Positions 8,261 to 16,709 of a stretch of 64,000 bases of DNA are shown here, in pieces. The stretch lies in the NCBI RefSeq assembly GCF_004765785.1, contig NZ_SBIT01000007.1, positions 1 through 64,000 of the forward strand. Direction: 5' to 3'. The notes beneath the pieces are model-generated. The model saw only the letters and a program-made list of their open reading frames with translations. It was not told the DNA's origin and did no database searches. A program made the translations under genes and the position numbers. Source of the DNA: Halorussus ruber (GTDB lineage Archaea > Halobacteriota > Halobacteria > Halobacteriales > Haladaptataceae). How positions within the stretch are numbered: the first letter of the stretch is position 1; every line of letters begins with the position of its first letter.

Positions 8261-8412
8261 TTTGCTGCGCTCGGTCGGCGAGCGCCGTAGGCGCTCGCCC
8301 TCCCTCGCTGGCAAAAACTTGGGGAAAAACCCTGCGTCACCCCCTCAGGCCGGGCCGGAGGCCCGGCCTTCGAGGGATTCCTTGGTCCGCTCGCTCACGT
8401 TCGTTCGCTCGC
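8261..8412 (+). repeat. Intergenic hairpin-mosaic element, copy A
   Basis: Conserved modules TTTGCTGCGCTCGGTCGG and CCTCCCTCGCTGG flank a 10-bp stem hairpin at 8277-8299 (loop GTA). A second hairpin with a 9-bp stem and loop GGA lies at 8348-8368. The module order matches copy B at 13.05 kb although the stem sequences differ. It lies between two convergent gene ends. Confidence 0.7.
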
Positions 8413-8495
8413 GGTAGAACTGCTAGCGTGACGGGAGACTAGTGCGCGAGCCTTCGGCTCGCTGTAGCGGTTTTTGGTTGAGGACTTGCGCCGCG

Positions 8496-9293
8496 CTACC
8501 CCACGACTTGCTGGACTCGGCCCTTGCCCTCCTTGACGACGTACTTCAGCACGTCGCCGCCTTCGGGGAGCGAGTAGAGGTCGCCGAGGTCGTCGGGCGA
8601 CTGGGGTTCGACGCCCTTGTGGACGTTTCTGATGCCCTTGACCAGCACGTCGTCCGAGACCGCGAAGAGGCGTCGCCGGACCGCCGTCCACGTCGGGGCG
8701 TCGGCGATGTCCACCGGTTCGTAGGCAACGATTTCCCCGCCGTCGAGGGTCTCCGAGAGGCGCTGGAGAGTCACGCCCGCGGTCTCCTCGTCGTGGAGGA
8801 ACTCCCAGAAGCCCGAGGGCATCCCGCGGTACTCCCGCAGGTCGCCGTGGTGAAAGCTCAGGACGCCGTGGTTCGGCGCGTCGAGCGCGTCGCCTTTCAG
8901 GATGCCGAACCCGAATCGGATGGCGACGTCGGCCTCGGAAATCGTCTCGACCGCGTGGTCGGGCAGGACGTTACCGAAGTCCGGGGCGGGTTCGGGTTCG
9001 ACCGCCAGCGTCTCGGGTTCGCCGAGGCCCGCGATGTCTTCGAGGTCCACCGGTTCGCGAAAGGCCGGGCGTTCGCCGAATCGGAAGGCCGCGCCGACCG
9101 GGGTCCAGAGGGGGTACTCGCGGACGCGCTGGAGGTAGTGGCCGAGACCGCCGGACCCGCCCGACTCGGCGTTCATCACGACGTGGGTCACGTCGGCGTC
9201 GGTCCGGGTAAGCATCGCTTCCACGGCGCTGGCCTGCCACGCGGGTACGTCGGTACCGCGAACGAGGAGTGCAACTGAAAGAGTCGCTGACAT
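8496..9293 (-). CDS. Formyltransferase-fold protein lacking the usual catalytic Asn
   Basis: A 265-residue protein. The second half shows the GART/Fmt formyltransferase pattern: RFGFGILKGDALDAPNHG, then FHHGDLREYRGMPSGFWEF, then GVTLQRLSETLDGGEIV. The His and the late Asp of the family catalytic triad are recognisable, but the Asn of the usual NxHxS signature is Ser here (LSFHHGD). It may act on a sugar nucleotide or have lost formyl transfer. The N-terminal half has no close match I recognise. Confidence 0.75.
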   Translation of the reverse strand: MSATLSVALLVRGTDVPAWQASAVEAMLTRTDADVTHVVMNAESGGSGGLGHYLQRVREYPLWTPVGAAFRFGERPAFREPVDLEDIAGLGEPETLAVEPEPAPDFGNVLPDHAVETISEADVAIRFGFGILKGDALDAPNHGVLSFHHGDLREYRGMPSGFWEFLHDEETAGVTLQRLSETLDGGEIVAYEPVDIADAPTWTAVRRRLFAVSDDVLVKGIRNVHKGVEPQSPDDLGDLYSLPEGGDVLKYVVKEGKGRVQQVVG

Positions 9294-9395
9294 GGGGGTG
9301 TCGTGGCGAAAACGACCGCTGTCGGCTTTGTTATGCCGTGGCTTCGCGCGACTTCGCGCTCCCTACGAGAGAACAGGTGGTGATTGACACCCGAT

Positions 9396-10136
9396 TCAGG
9401 GCCGACGCGCGAACGTCAGGTAGCCCGTGTGGCCGACGCCCGCGGTCGAGGGCCGCGAGCCTCGGTCGTCGAAGTCCATCCGGCGCTGGATGGTTTCGAG
9501 AGTCTCGATGTCGTCGAGTCCGGCCTCGCGTGCCGCCTCGACCACGTCGCGGGTGTGTTCCACGAAGGGCGAGTAGACCGCGAGGAAGCCGCCGCGGACC
9601 AGCAGGTCGGGGGCGCGGGCCACGACTGTCGGGGCGTCCTCGGTGTCGAGAGTCAGCACGTCGAACTGGCCGAGGTCGGTCCGAGCGTCGTCGTCCGTGA
9701 CCTCCTCGGTCACGTCGCCGGACCGCACGTCTACTCGGTCGGCCACGTCGGCCATCTCCATGTTCCCGCGAGCCACCTCGGCGAAGTCGGGGTCGCGCTC
9801 GTAGGTCGTGACCTCGGCACCCATCCGGCCCAGATAGGCCGAGAGGACGCCGGTTCCGGTCCCGGCGTCCAGCACGCGGTCGCCCGCGGCGATGCCGGTG
9901 TGGCCGACGATGAGGCCCACGTCGCGGGGCATCATCGGCGCGCCGGTGCGCTCGAAGTGGTTGAACAGGTCCGGGCCGCGCAGTCTGCGGACCTCGAACG
10001 GTTCGCCCAGATGGGTTTCGAGCGTCTGGCCGTGTTCGACGTCCTCGGGGACCTCCAGCACGCCGAGGTCGGTCTGTAGCTCCTCGCCGGGTTCCCGGAG
10101 GTACTCCCGGTCGCCGTGAACCAGCAGGACCGTCAC
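9396..10136 (-). CDS. trmI: tRNA (adenine-N1)-methyltransferase TrmI
   Basis: A 246-residue Rossmann methyltransferase. The SAM-binding motif I is [18 protein letters not shown] (about 91-108), followed by an acidic ribose-binding residue in TYERDPDF and the LTLDTEDAP motif. The N-terminal small domain and the [11 protein letters not shown] segment match archaeal TrmI, which makes m1A57/58 in tRNA. Its start overlaps the stop of the NAC gene by four bases, a NAC-TrmI pairing that couples translation-related functions. Confidence 0.9.
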   Translation of the reverse strand: MTVLLVHGDREYLREPGEELQTDLGVLEVPEDVEHGQTLETHLGEPFEVRRLRGPDLFNHFERTGAPMMPRDVGLIVGHTGIAAGDRVLDAGTGTGVLSAYLGRMGAEVTTYERDPDFAEVARGNMEMADVADRVDVRSGDVTEEVTDDDARTDLGQFDVLTLDTEDAPTVVARAPDLLVRGGFLAVYSPFVEHTRDVVEAAREAGLDDIETLETIQRRMDFDDRGSRPSTAGVGHTGYLTFARRP

Positions 10137-10537
10137 TCTAACCGCTCGACTGCGGCCGCGAGGTCGCCGTCGGTCGCTTCGAGCGCCTCACGCGCGTCGT
10201 CTTCGGTCGAACCGGTCCGCTGGGCGACGATTTCCACGTCCTCGTCGGGAATGCCGGACGCTCCGGCGTCACTCGCCTCGTCGGACTCGCCCGACTCGAC
10301 CGCGCTGGCTCCGCCAGCACCGGCCTCGCGGGTCTCGGGTTCGCCGACGACCTGATAGGTCTCCTGACCGCGGGCGTCCATCACGGTGATGTCGGGGTTG
10401 TCGAAGACGAGCTGTTCGCCGTCGCTCTTCGTGATGACGACTTCCTCGGCGTCGAGTTCGTCCACGTCGATACCCATCTGCTTCATCATCTGCTTCATCT
10501 TGCGGGGGTCTAACCCTCCGCCGCCTCCTCCGAACAT
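10133..10537 (-). CDS. nac: Archaeal nascent polypeptide-associated complex protein
   Basis: A 134-residue protein with a glycine-rich start ([22 protein letters not shown]), the NAC beta-barrel domain (about 15-65, [18 protein letters not shown]), an acidic linker and a C-terminal UBA domain (about 92-134, [22 protein letters not shown]). NAC binds the ribosome exit site and shields emerging chains. The ATG at 10537 is used; a TTG two codons upstream is unlikely. Confidence 0.95.
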   Translation of the reverse strand: MFGGGGGGLDPRKMKQMMKQMGIDVDELDAEEVVITKSDGEQLVFDNPDITVMDARGQETYQVVGEPETREAGAGGASAVESGESDEASDAGASGIPDEDVEIVAQRTGSTEDDAREALEATDGDLAAAVERLE

Positions 10538-10687
10538 ACTCAACTCGTCGGAGCGTGAAGAAATAAGGTTGGCGGACCAGTCGCGTCCGGCCGGTCGAAT
10601 CGTCGCCCCGCGAAGCGACCTTCCCGCGACGCCACCGCCTCCCGAATCGCCGACAGGTTTCTTGTCGCGGCCGTCGAGAGAGACGGT

Positions 10688-11908
10688 ATGGCCCGACGAT
10701 GGGCCGCGACTGCGCTCGCGGTCTGGCTCGCGGTGCTGGTAGCGACCGCCGCCGTTCCCGCGCTGGAGATGAAGACGATGGGAGAGGAGGGAGCGATGGC
10801 GGAAGAGGAGGACGTCCGCGACCGACAGGGCACCATCGTCGGCCGACCGAACCTGTCGGTCGAGATTCCGGACAACCGGGTCGAGGCCGGGGAGACGGCG
10901 ACACTCTCGGCGTACCTCGTCAACGACGCCAGCGTGTTCCGGGGCGGCGACCCCCGCGACGAGGAGCGCGTCACGACCGCGTTCGACGTGTCGATTCGGC
11001 CCCGGACCGAGGAGTTCAGCGGGCGACTCGCAGGCGAACTCGAATTTCTGACCGAGCGCGTGTCGGTCGGCACCGTCCCGGCGGGCGTCACGGGGCCGGT
11101 CCAGTTCCGGATTGCGGTCGGCGACTCGCTCCCGCCCGGCCGGTACCGGGTCCCGTTCGCGGTGACCTACTCCTACGTCGGGTTCGTCCGACCGAACGAG
11201 TCGGTGGTCGTCCGGACTAGAACCGAGACGCTGGCCGCGACGCTCGTCGTGGAGGGTCGCCCGCGGCTCAGGCTCTCGGCCCTGCCGAACCAGTCGCTCT
11301 CGCCGGGCGAGAGCGAGGCGGTCCGCTTCGCGGTCGAGAACGTCGGGAGCGAGACGGCCTCGGAAGTGGGAGTCAGGCTCTCGGCGGACAACGGGTCGAT
11401 TTACTTCGGGACGCGACTCGACCGCCAGTCGGCGGCGGGATTCTACGTTCCGGCGCTCGCGCCCGGCGAGAGCGAGACGCTCGCGGTCCGGATGGGGGCC
11501 GACGACGCCGCGCTCGCGGGGACGTATCTGGTCTCGGGGAGCGCGACGTTTCGAGACGGGTCGGGAGAAGTGCGGGACGAATCGTGGCTCGCGGCCGGGA
11601 TACCGGTCGAGCGGAACGGCGCTCCGGCGGCGAGACCGAACTACTCGCCGTCCGCGCCCTCGCGGACCATCACGGCCATCCCGGTGTCGAAGTCGGCCAT
11701 CGCGTCGGCGGAGAGTTCCGCCCGGCCGACCCCGAGGAGCGCGCCCTCCTCGTGGACGATAGCGACCTCGTCGCCGGGCCGGATTTCCGGGCCGACCGCG
11801 GAGACGAACTTGGCGAAGACGTTCTTGCCCTCGCGGACGAACGGTTCGCTCTCGTCGCCGACCACGACCCGGCCCGCCGGGGCGTCGAGGGCGTCCGCGA
11901 CTCGCTGA
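10688..11908 (+). CDS. Secreted/membrane CARDB-like protein with anomalous 3' extension
   Basis: A signal peptide or anchor occupies about residues 3-26. After it come two beta-rich Ig-like modules: one near 55-185 starting [23 protein letters not shown], and one near 195-310 starting [21 protein letters not shown]. This is a CARDB/NEW3-like pattern common in haloarchaeal surface proteins. The recognisable protein ends near residue 317 (about 11640). From there the frame runs on without a stop across the convergent PUA gene. The last ~90 residues are Ser/Thr/Pro/Arg-rich antisense-like sequence. The true end is uncertain. Confidence 0.65.
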   Translation: MARRWAATALAVWLAVLVATAAVPALEMKTMGEEGAMAEEEDVRDRQGTIVGRPNLSVEIPDNRVEAGETATLSAYLVNDASVFRGGDPRDEERVTTAFDVSIRPRTEEFSGRLAGELEFLTERVSVGTVPAGVTGPVQFRIAVGDSLPPGRYRVPFAVTYSYVGFVRPNESVVVRTRTETLAATLVVEGRPRLRLSALPNQSLSPGESEAVRFAVENVGSETASEVGVRLSADNGSIYFGTRLDRQSAAGFYVPALAPGESETLAVRMGADDAALAGTYLVSGSATFRDGSGEVRDESWLAAGIPVERNGAPAARPNYSPSAPSRTITAIPVSKSAIASAESSARPTPRSAPSSWTIATSSPGRISGPTAETNLAKTFLPSRTNGSLSSPTTTRPAGASRASATR

Positions 11909-12132
11909 CCGCCAGCGAGACCGAGGGTGAACCGACCGTCGGTGCCGTAGGTGACGAGTCGGCCCTCGTCGGCGATGACCTGCTGGGGTCGGCCCGACGA
12001 GGACCGCTTGATTTCGAGGCGCTCGTCGTCGGGGAACAGCGCCGCGCCGACGCCCGCCCCGAACTGGTAGTCGGCCACGGTCCGGAGTCGCGGGAGGTCG
12101 TCCGGAACGCCGCCGTCGTCGCTCGTACTCAT
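11641..12132 (-). CDS. PUA-domain protein
   Basis: A 163-residue protein. The C-terminal half (about 80-155) has the PUA RNA-binding pattern: [23 protein letters not shown], then [25 protein letters not shown]. The N-terminal half resembles the pre-PUA segment found in archaeal tRNA-guanine transglycosylase-related proteins. It probably binds RNA; the target is unknown. The ATG at 12132 fits the conserved N terminus. Its 3' half lies antisense to the run-on of the gene at 10688. Confidence 0.8.
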   Translation of the reverse strand: MSTSDDGGVPDDLPRLRTVADYQFGAGVGAALFPDDERLEIKRSSSGRPQQVIADEGRLVTYGTDGRFTLGLAGGQRVADALDAPAGRVVVGDESEPFVREGKNVFAKFVSAVGPEIRPGDEVAIVHEEGALLGVGRAELSADAMADFDTGMAVMVREGADGE

Positions 12133-12315
12133 TGCTCGGAGGTTGGCGTCGCCCGGCGAAAAGGCTTCGTTCTTCGGGTTGCGGTGTGAGGAACCGCAGT
12201 ATTGTGTGTTGATAACACTACCCCTGATACCGGGGAACAATTTAATGATTAATAATAAGATTCCTCGGCGGGTACGGTTTGATTTATAGTCTTGGAGTGA
12301 TTACGAACGACTACG

Positions 12316-12486
12316 ATGAAAGCAAACCTCGGCCTCGGCCTCGTCTTCGTGGCTGGCCTCGTCGTCTTCGCGCTCGCAACCGTCCAGACCTTCCCGACCT
12401 ACCTCGCGTCGGCCGTCGGCGTCCTCGTCATGGCGGCAGGCGCGCTCCTGAGCGGTACCGCGGACGAAGACGGCCGCCCGGTCTAA
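12316..12486 (+). CDS. Small two-helix membrane protein, 56 residues
   Basis: MKANLGLGLVFVAGLVVFAL begins a 56-residue protein with two hydrophobic helices (about 4-22 and 28-46) and an acidic tail ending EDGRPV. Codon use is strongly haloarchaeal. An AT-rich region just upstream (12240-12300) contains TTTAATGATTAATAATAAG, a plausible promoter. Function is unknown. Confidence 0.65.
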   Translation: MKANLGLGLVFVAGLVVFALATVQTFPTYLASAVGVLVMAAGALLSGTADEDGRPV

Positions 12487-12512
12487 GTCGCCGATTTCGC
12501 CGACTTCGCCGG

Positions 12513-13010
12513 TTAGAGCAGGAAGGTGTCGGGACGCTCGGACATGTCCACGAAGGCGTCGGCCGCCTGAATCAGTTCTTCGGACGTAGACTCCTCGAAA
12601 CTAGTGACTTCTGTCCGCACGCCCTCGTGGCGGAGGTGCGAACAGAGCCGCGAGAAGTCGCCGTCGCCGGTACAGAGGATAATCGTATCGACGTGGTTGG
12701 CAAGCGTCACGGCGTCTAGGCTCATCCCAACGTCCCAGTCGGCCTTCTTCGACCCGTCGCCGAACGTCTTGAGTTCCTTGATTTTGGTCTCGAATCCGAT
12801 GTCGCCGAGCGCGTCGAAAAAGCGCTCCTCGTCCGGGCTATCCGCCTGAATAACGTACGCGATGGCACGAGTCAACTCGCGGTCCTGAACCGACTTCTCC
12901 AGCAGGGCCGAATAGTCGATATTCCGACTGTAGACGCTCTGGGCCGTGTGATAGAGGTTTTGCGCGTCCGCGAGAACCGCGACCCGCTGATGCGGGTGTA
13001 TTTCCGTCAT
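12513..13010 (-). CDS. NYN-domain (LabA/DUF88) nuclease-like protein
   Basis: A 165-residue NYN domain of the PIN-like nuclease superfamily. Metal-site acidic residues are visible in VAVLADAQNLYH (Asp-Ala-Gln-Asn), KADWDVGMSLDA and CTGDGDFSRLCSHLR. NYN proteins are usually RNA nucleases. It has no fused partner domain and stands alone between two minus-strand genes; a hairpin element lies just upstream. Confidence 0.85.
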   Translation of the reverse strand: MTEIHPHQRVAVLADAQNLYHTAQSVYSRNIDYSALLEKSVQDRELTRAIAYVIQADSPDEERFFDALGDIGFETKIKELKTFGDGSKKADWDVGMSLDAVTLANHVDTIILCTGDGDFSRLCSHLRHEGVRTEVTSFEESTSEELIQAADAFVDMSERPDTFLL

Positions 13011-13051
13011 AACTGAAGCTTCGAACCTCCGATGATAAAAATGCCCACCAA

Positions 13052-13231
13052 CCTTTTGCTGCGCTCGCTCGGTCGAGAATCGAAGATTCTCGGCCTCCCT
13101 CGCTGGAAAACGTTGACGAAAACACCGTCAGAGCGCCGCTCTGACGAGCTGTCGGTCGTTTCGCTCCCGACAACCCGGCGTCACCGCCTCAGAAGCGCCG
13201 GAGGCGCGCTTGAGAGGGTTCCTCGGTCTAC
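13052..13231 (+). repeat. Intergenic hairpin-mosaic element, copy B
   Basis: The module order matches copy A. TTTTGCTGCGCTCGCTCGG precedes a hairpin at 13074-13092 (8-bp stem, loop GAA), then CCTCCCTCGCTGG. A hairpin at 13126-13146 (CGTCAGAGC, loop GCC, GCTCTGACG) follows. Last comes a short GCGCC-GGA-GGCGC hairpin flanked by GCGTCACCGCCTCA and GGGTTCCTCGGTC. It lies just past the 3' end of the phosphoesterase gene at 13232. Confidence 0.7.
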
Positions 13232-13867
13232 TCACTCCTTCGGCGTCGCGTAGTCGGTCAGCTCCAGCGTGTCGGAATCGAGTTCGTAGAACCGTTCCCA
13301 AACGGGCGCGAGGCTGACGACGCGGGTGTCGCCGTACTCGGCCTCGACGTGGCGCTCGTGGTGGCCGACCAGACAGAGGTCCGGATTCAGCGCGTCGAGG
13401 AGTTCGTCGATTCGCTCACAGCCAGCGTCGTAGCCGTAGTAGACGACGCCGTGAGGGGCCTCGTGGGTCAGGAGGACGTCCACGTCGTCCACCTGTTTCA
13501 GGCGTTCGACGTCCTCGCGGACGAAGTGTCGGCGGCGCTCGCCCGAGAGGTCCGCGCGGGACTCGTCGTACTGGGTCGGTGCGTAGTTGCCCGACAGACC
13601 GGCGATGCGCAGGCCCTCGACCTCTGCGACGGTGCTGGCGAGCAGATGGGCGTTCCGGACCCCCTCGGGGTCCTCGCCGCGCCGGAGCGCGTCGATGGCG
13701 TCGAACTCCTCGTTGTTGCCCGCGACGAAGTAGGTGGGAACCGGCAGGTCGTAGTAGAGCAGGTCGCCGGTGTGGAGCGCGACCGAGGCATTCGATTCCC
13801 GGTAGGCGGCCAACAGCGACTGGCGGTGGTCGGCGTCGTCGGCGTGGGCGTCTCCGAGGACGAGCAT
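13232..13867 (-). CDS. Metallophosphoesterase, tandem paralogue 1
   Basis: A 211-residue calcineurin-like phosphoesterase: LGDAHADD (DxH), LHTGDLLYYD (GD), FVAGNNEEFD (GNNE rather than GNHE), LLTHEAPHG and LVGHHERHVE (GHH). It is closely similar along its whole length to the next gene (13983), so the two arose by tandem duplication. Substrate is unknown; the short domain without an insert resembles phosphodiesterases of the YfcE/MJ0936 type. Confidence 0.88.
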   Translation of the reverse strand: MLVLGDAHADDADHRQSLLAAYRESNASVALHTGDLLYYDLPVPTYFVAGNNEEFDAIDALRRGEDPEGVRNAHLLASTVAEVEGLRIAGLSGNYAPTQYDESRADLSGERRRHFVREDVERLKQVDDVDVLLTHEAPHGVVYYGYDAGCERIDELLDALNPDLCLVGHHERHVEAEYGDTRVVSLAPVWERFYELDSDTLELTDYATPKE

Positions 13868-13925
13868 CGGCGGAGAACCGACGGGAATCGAGGTAAGGGC
13901 TGTGGCTCGCCAGAATACTCCCTAG

Positions 13926-13962
13926 GCAATCAAACCAATTTCTAAGAAAACGTTTTGATTGC
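13926..13962 (-). terminator. Inverted repeat between tandem phosphoesterase genes
   Basis: GCAATCAAA (13926-13934) and TTTGATTGC (13954-13962) are perfect 9-base complements separated by 19 AT-rich bases. The repeat follows the stop of the second phosphoesterase and precedes the start of the first. It may be a terminator or the operator/promoter of the downstream copy. Confidence 0.45.
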
Positions 13963-13982
13963 TCAAGGAAACGTGGAGTTGT

Positions 13983-14624
13983 CTATGACGGCGGCGTCGA
14001 GTACGAATCCAACGCCAGCGTCTCGGGATCGAGACGGTAGTACCGCTCCTGAACCGGCGCGAGGCTGACGACGCGCGTGTCGTCGTAGGCCATCTCGGCG
14101 TGCTGGTGGTGGTGGCCGACCAGACAGAGGCGCGGTTCGACCGCCTCGAGGAGTTCGTCGATGTACTCACAGCCGACCTCGTAGTCCTCCGAGACCGGCA
14201 GGCCGTGAGGAGCTTCGTGGGTCAGCAGTACGTCCACCTCCTCCAGTTGCTTGACCGCCTCCACGTCGTCGCGGACGAAGTGTCGCCTGCGTTCGCCGTG
14301 GAGGTTGGGTCGGGGGCGTTCGTACTGGGTCGGCGCGTAGTTGCCCGACAGACCGGCGATGCGCAGGCCCTCGACTTCGACGGCCTCGCCGACGATGAGG
14401 CGGGCGTTCGTGACGCCGGAACTCTCGACGCGGCCGTGTCGCAGGGCGTCGATGGTGTCGAAGTCCTCGTTGTTGCCCGCGATGAAGTAGGTAGGAATCG
14501 GCAGGTCGTAGTGAAGCAAATCGCCTAACTGCAACGCCACGTCCGCGTCGGCGGCCCGATAGGCGGCGAACAGCGCGCGCCGGTTGTCGGGGTCGTCGGC
14601 GTGAGCGTCTCCGAGAACGAGCAT
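13983..14624 (-). CDS. Metallophosphoesterase, tandem paralogue 2
   Basis: A 213-residue paralogue of the preceding gene with the same motifs: LGDAHADD, LQLGDLLHYD, FIAGNNEDFD, LLTHEAPHG and LVGHHHQHAE. Differences cluster in the loop after the THEAPHG motif (PVSEDYE here, VVYYGYD in paralogue 1), which could change substrate choice. Transcription probably starts just upstream of the ATG at 14624. Confidence 0.88.
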   Translation of the reverse strand: MLVLGDAHADDPDNRRALFAAYRAADADVALQLGDLLHYDLPIPTYFIAGNNEDFDTIDALRHGRVESSGVTNARLIVGEAVEVEGLRIAGLSGNYAPTQYERPRPNLHGERRRHFVRDDVEAVKQLEEVDVLLTHEAPHGLPVSEDYEVGCEYIDELLEAVEPRLCLVGHHHQHAEMAYDDTRVVSLAPVQERYYRLDPETLALDSYSTPPS

Positions 14625-14759
14625 TAATCACGCGTTCGACCGGCGGAAAGATAAAACCGCGGTTCAGACGGCGCTTCAGCGACGGGGAGATAGTGCTATA
14701 CTCGACATCGTAACGTAAAGATACAGTCCCAAACGTTTATCCGCCCGAAAGAAAGAACC

Positions 14760-15818
14760 GTGTCAGACACAGCGAACTCCTCCGTTAGTGTGCTAAATCC
14801 GCGATGCGATTGCAGCGACCACACAGACTACGAGACCGAGTACGGACTAGACCTCACCGAAGTGGAATCGCTACCGTATCGTGCAGAGTTCTGCGACACT
14901 AACGGCCGGGAGGAGTACGAGGTGCTGTCCTTCGCCGAAGAGTGCCGTCTCCTGAGTGCGCTCGGCGAGGTTCACGACCACGAGAACGTCTGTCGAGTCC
15001 TCGACCCCCACTACCGCTGGAAGGTCTCATCGAACCCGAAAGAGTACGACTATCCACAGCATCACGAACACCTGTTCAAGTACACGTTCGAGGTCGAGTG
15101 TGAAGTTCGCGGAGAGGAGCCGCCGACGTACCAACCCAATCCCGACGATTGTGCAGTCGCCCGAGACCTCTACTGCGTGACACAGGCGTTTCTCGATCAG
15201 CAGGAGGGCTCGGAATTGACCGTGTATCGCGGACTCTCGCGGCACGCGTCGAAGTTCGTCGCTCGGACGCTCCGTGCAGAGTCACGACCGAAGTACGAAA
15301 TGCCTGCAAACGTCCTCAAGAATTTCACGGCCTCGGAGTCGTTCGGGTCGTTTTACAGTTCGCTCGTCTTTCGACTCGACGTTCCGCGCACCGCTATCGC
15401 CATCGCGGCCGACCATCTTGCCAAGCACCGACAGGGCGGAACCCCTGCCGAGCGTGACGCCGAATACCGCGTCTTCGGCGACGAGTTCGGGACCGTCTCA
15501 CCGGACGACATCTACCTGTACGTCGATGGAGAACGAACGCCGCTGTTCGATTTTGTCGCCGTCAAAGAGACGTTCACGAGGCCCGAGCATCTCTGTTACG
15601 TCGATTCGATACGACAATTGGCGAAAGACGACGAACGCATCACGAGCGACCCCGGCGTCTCTCGTGTCGCCGACTGGTACGAGACGCTCGCCGAGGACGA
15701 GTACGAACTCGCCGAGACGATAGAACCGATCGTCCACTATGTCGTCGGAGAAGCGAGCGAACTGCCGAACGACTGGGAGGACGACTTAGAGAGCAAGATT
15801 GGAAAGAGCCGAATCTGA
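14760..15818 (+). CDS. Unrecognised protein with ADP-ribosyltransferase-like features
   Basis: A 352-residue soluble acidic protein, GTG start. The N-terminal third is cysteine-containing and unrecognised. From about residue 155 it resembles R-S-E ADP-ribosyltransferases: LTVYRGLSRHASKF (YRG, motif-1 Arg), then LKNFTASESFGSF (position of the Ser-Thr-Ser strand), then a hydrophobic strand, then AEYRVFGDEFGTV where the [E/Q]xE-V-hydrophobic motif is expected. The terminal catalytic Glu is not clearly in place (E-Y-R), so activity is uncertain. TTTATC near 14737 may be its TATA box. This reading is inference from motif spacing. Confidence 0.4.
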   Translation: MSDTANSSVSVLNPRCDCSDHTDYETEYGLDLTEVESLPYRAEFCDTNGREEYEVLSFAEECRLLSALGEVHDHENVCRVLDPHYRWKVSSNPKEYDYPQHHEHLFKYTFEVECEVRGEEPPTYQPNPDDCAVARDLYCVTQAFLDQQEGSELTVYRGLSRHASKFVARTLRAESRPKYEMPANVLKNFTASESFGSFYSSLVFRLDVPRTAIAIAADHLAKHRQGGTPAERDAEYRVFGDEFGTVSPDDIYLYVDGERTPLFDFVAVKETFTRPEHLCYVDSIRQLAKDDERITSDPGVSRVADWYETLAEDEYELAETIEPIVHYVVGEASELPNDWEDDLESKIGKSRI

Positions 15819-15842
15819 GCAAAACCTATAAGACTACACGAG

Positions 15843-15851
15843 AGATATATT
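15843..15851 (+). promoter_or_regulatory. TATA-like box for gene at 15870
   Basis: GATATATTA sits 19-27 bases before the ATG, close to the usual position for a leaderless haloarchaeal transcript. Confidence 0.4.
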
Positions 15852-15869
15852 ACGGTAAGAGACCCACTC

Positions 15870-16370
15870 ATGCCCGACGAGCAATCCTCCGTTACGGTCG
15901 ATCTTCGGGACGAAAACGAAGAGTGGGTGCAGTACGCGCGAAACCAAGGACGGCCTCGCTCGGATTCGGAAATCGACGACCAGTCGCTCGAAGCCGCGTC
16001 GAACCGAAAGCTTCGGCGGGCCGTGTATCAGTATCTCGAAAATCTGGAGCATAATACGCTCGATATAGCGACTCTCTTCGAACTCTCTCGACGCCAACTT
16101 CTGGACGAACTGGCGGGTCTCGTCGTCCATCGCGTACAGAACGTTGAATCGATTCGAAGAGAAATTCGAGGTCGACTCCGCTCCGAGGAAGACGTTTCGG
16201 CGTTCGAGTTACCACAGCGAACCCGAGAGGAGACGGCGAAGTATCTCGCCGAGGCGGTCGGAAAAGCCGAGATTCGGCGGATGGCCCGTTTGCTACTCGA
16301 CAGAGAATCCAGTCTCGATACCGACGACCCTCTAGAATGCGTTCCGGGACCTCGTACGACGAGCGATTGA
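15870..16370 (+). CDS. Unrecognised helical protein next to ART-like gene
   Basis: A 166-residue charged protein, mostly predicted helix, with no membrane segment or known motif. The segment ELSRRQLLDELAGLVVHRVQN and the arginine-rich stretch after it suggest nucleic-acid or protein binding. It starts 51 bases after the ART-like gene, but a TATA-like GATATATTA (about 15843) lies about 25 bases before the ATG, so it can also be transcribed alone as a leaderless message. A partner or immunity role is speculation. Confidence 0.6.
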   Translation: MPDEQSSVTVDLRDENEEWVQYARNQGRPRSDSEIDDQSLEAASNRKLRRAVYQYLENLEHNTLDIATLFELSRRQLLDELAGLVVHRVQNVESIRREIRGRLRSEEDVSAFELPQRTREETAKYLAEAVGKAEIRRMARLLLDRESSLDTDDPLECVPGPRTTSD

Positions 16371-16709
16371 GAAGCAGTAACTACTGGGGTTCTGTACTTT
16401 TCTGCGACTAAACAAATTCTCGCCGACGTTCGGCAGGTATCGCGCTCGGCGCAAAGATTAAGTCCGAGTGAGTGTGTTGGTCGCATATGCACTCCGACCA
16501 CACCGCGGCCGCGCTCGTCTCGTCGGCCAGCGGTGGGTCGGTCGGTTTTGCGGGGCTGAAACGCACAAAACGCGATTACCGACAGGCTTGAGGCGGGCGT
16601 AGCACACCCGTCGCGGGCCGCACTCGTTTTTCGGATTTCACCGTTCAGCCTCGAATCGACAACCGGCGCGAAAGCACGTATCCGACCACCAACCGACCGA
16701 CCACCCACC
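16371..16709. other. Leader region upstream of the dap operon
   Basis: Apart from a possible 34-codon frame at 16487-16591, no gene was seen. GATTAAG near 16456 lies about 28 bases before that small frame and could be its TATA box and that of the dap transcript. Confidence 0.45.
16487..16591 (+). CDS. Possible leader peptide, 34 residues
   Basis: An ATG frame encodes a 34-residue peptide beginning MHSDHTAAALVSSASGG and ending basic (KRTKRDYRQA). Its first half uses GC-ending codons like real genes. A TATA-like element sits about 28 bases upstream. Its place before the lysine operon suggests an upstream reading frame, but it is not lysine-rich and no clear attenuator hairpin was seen. Confidence 0.3.
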   Translation: MHSDHTAAALVSSASGGSVGFAGLKRTKRDYRQA

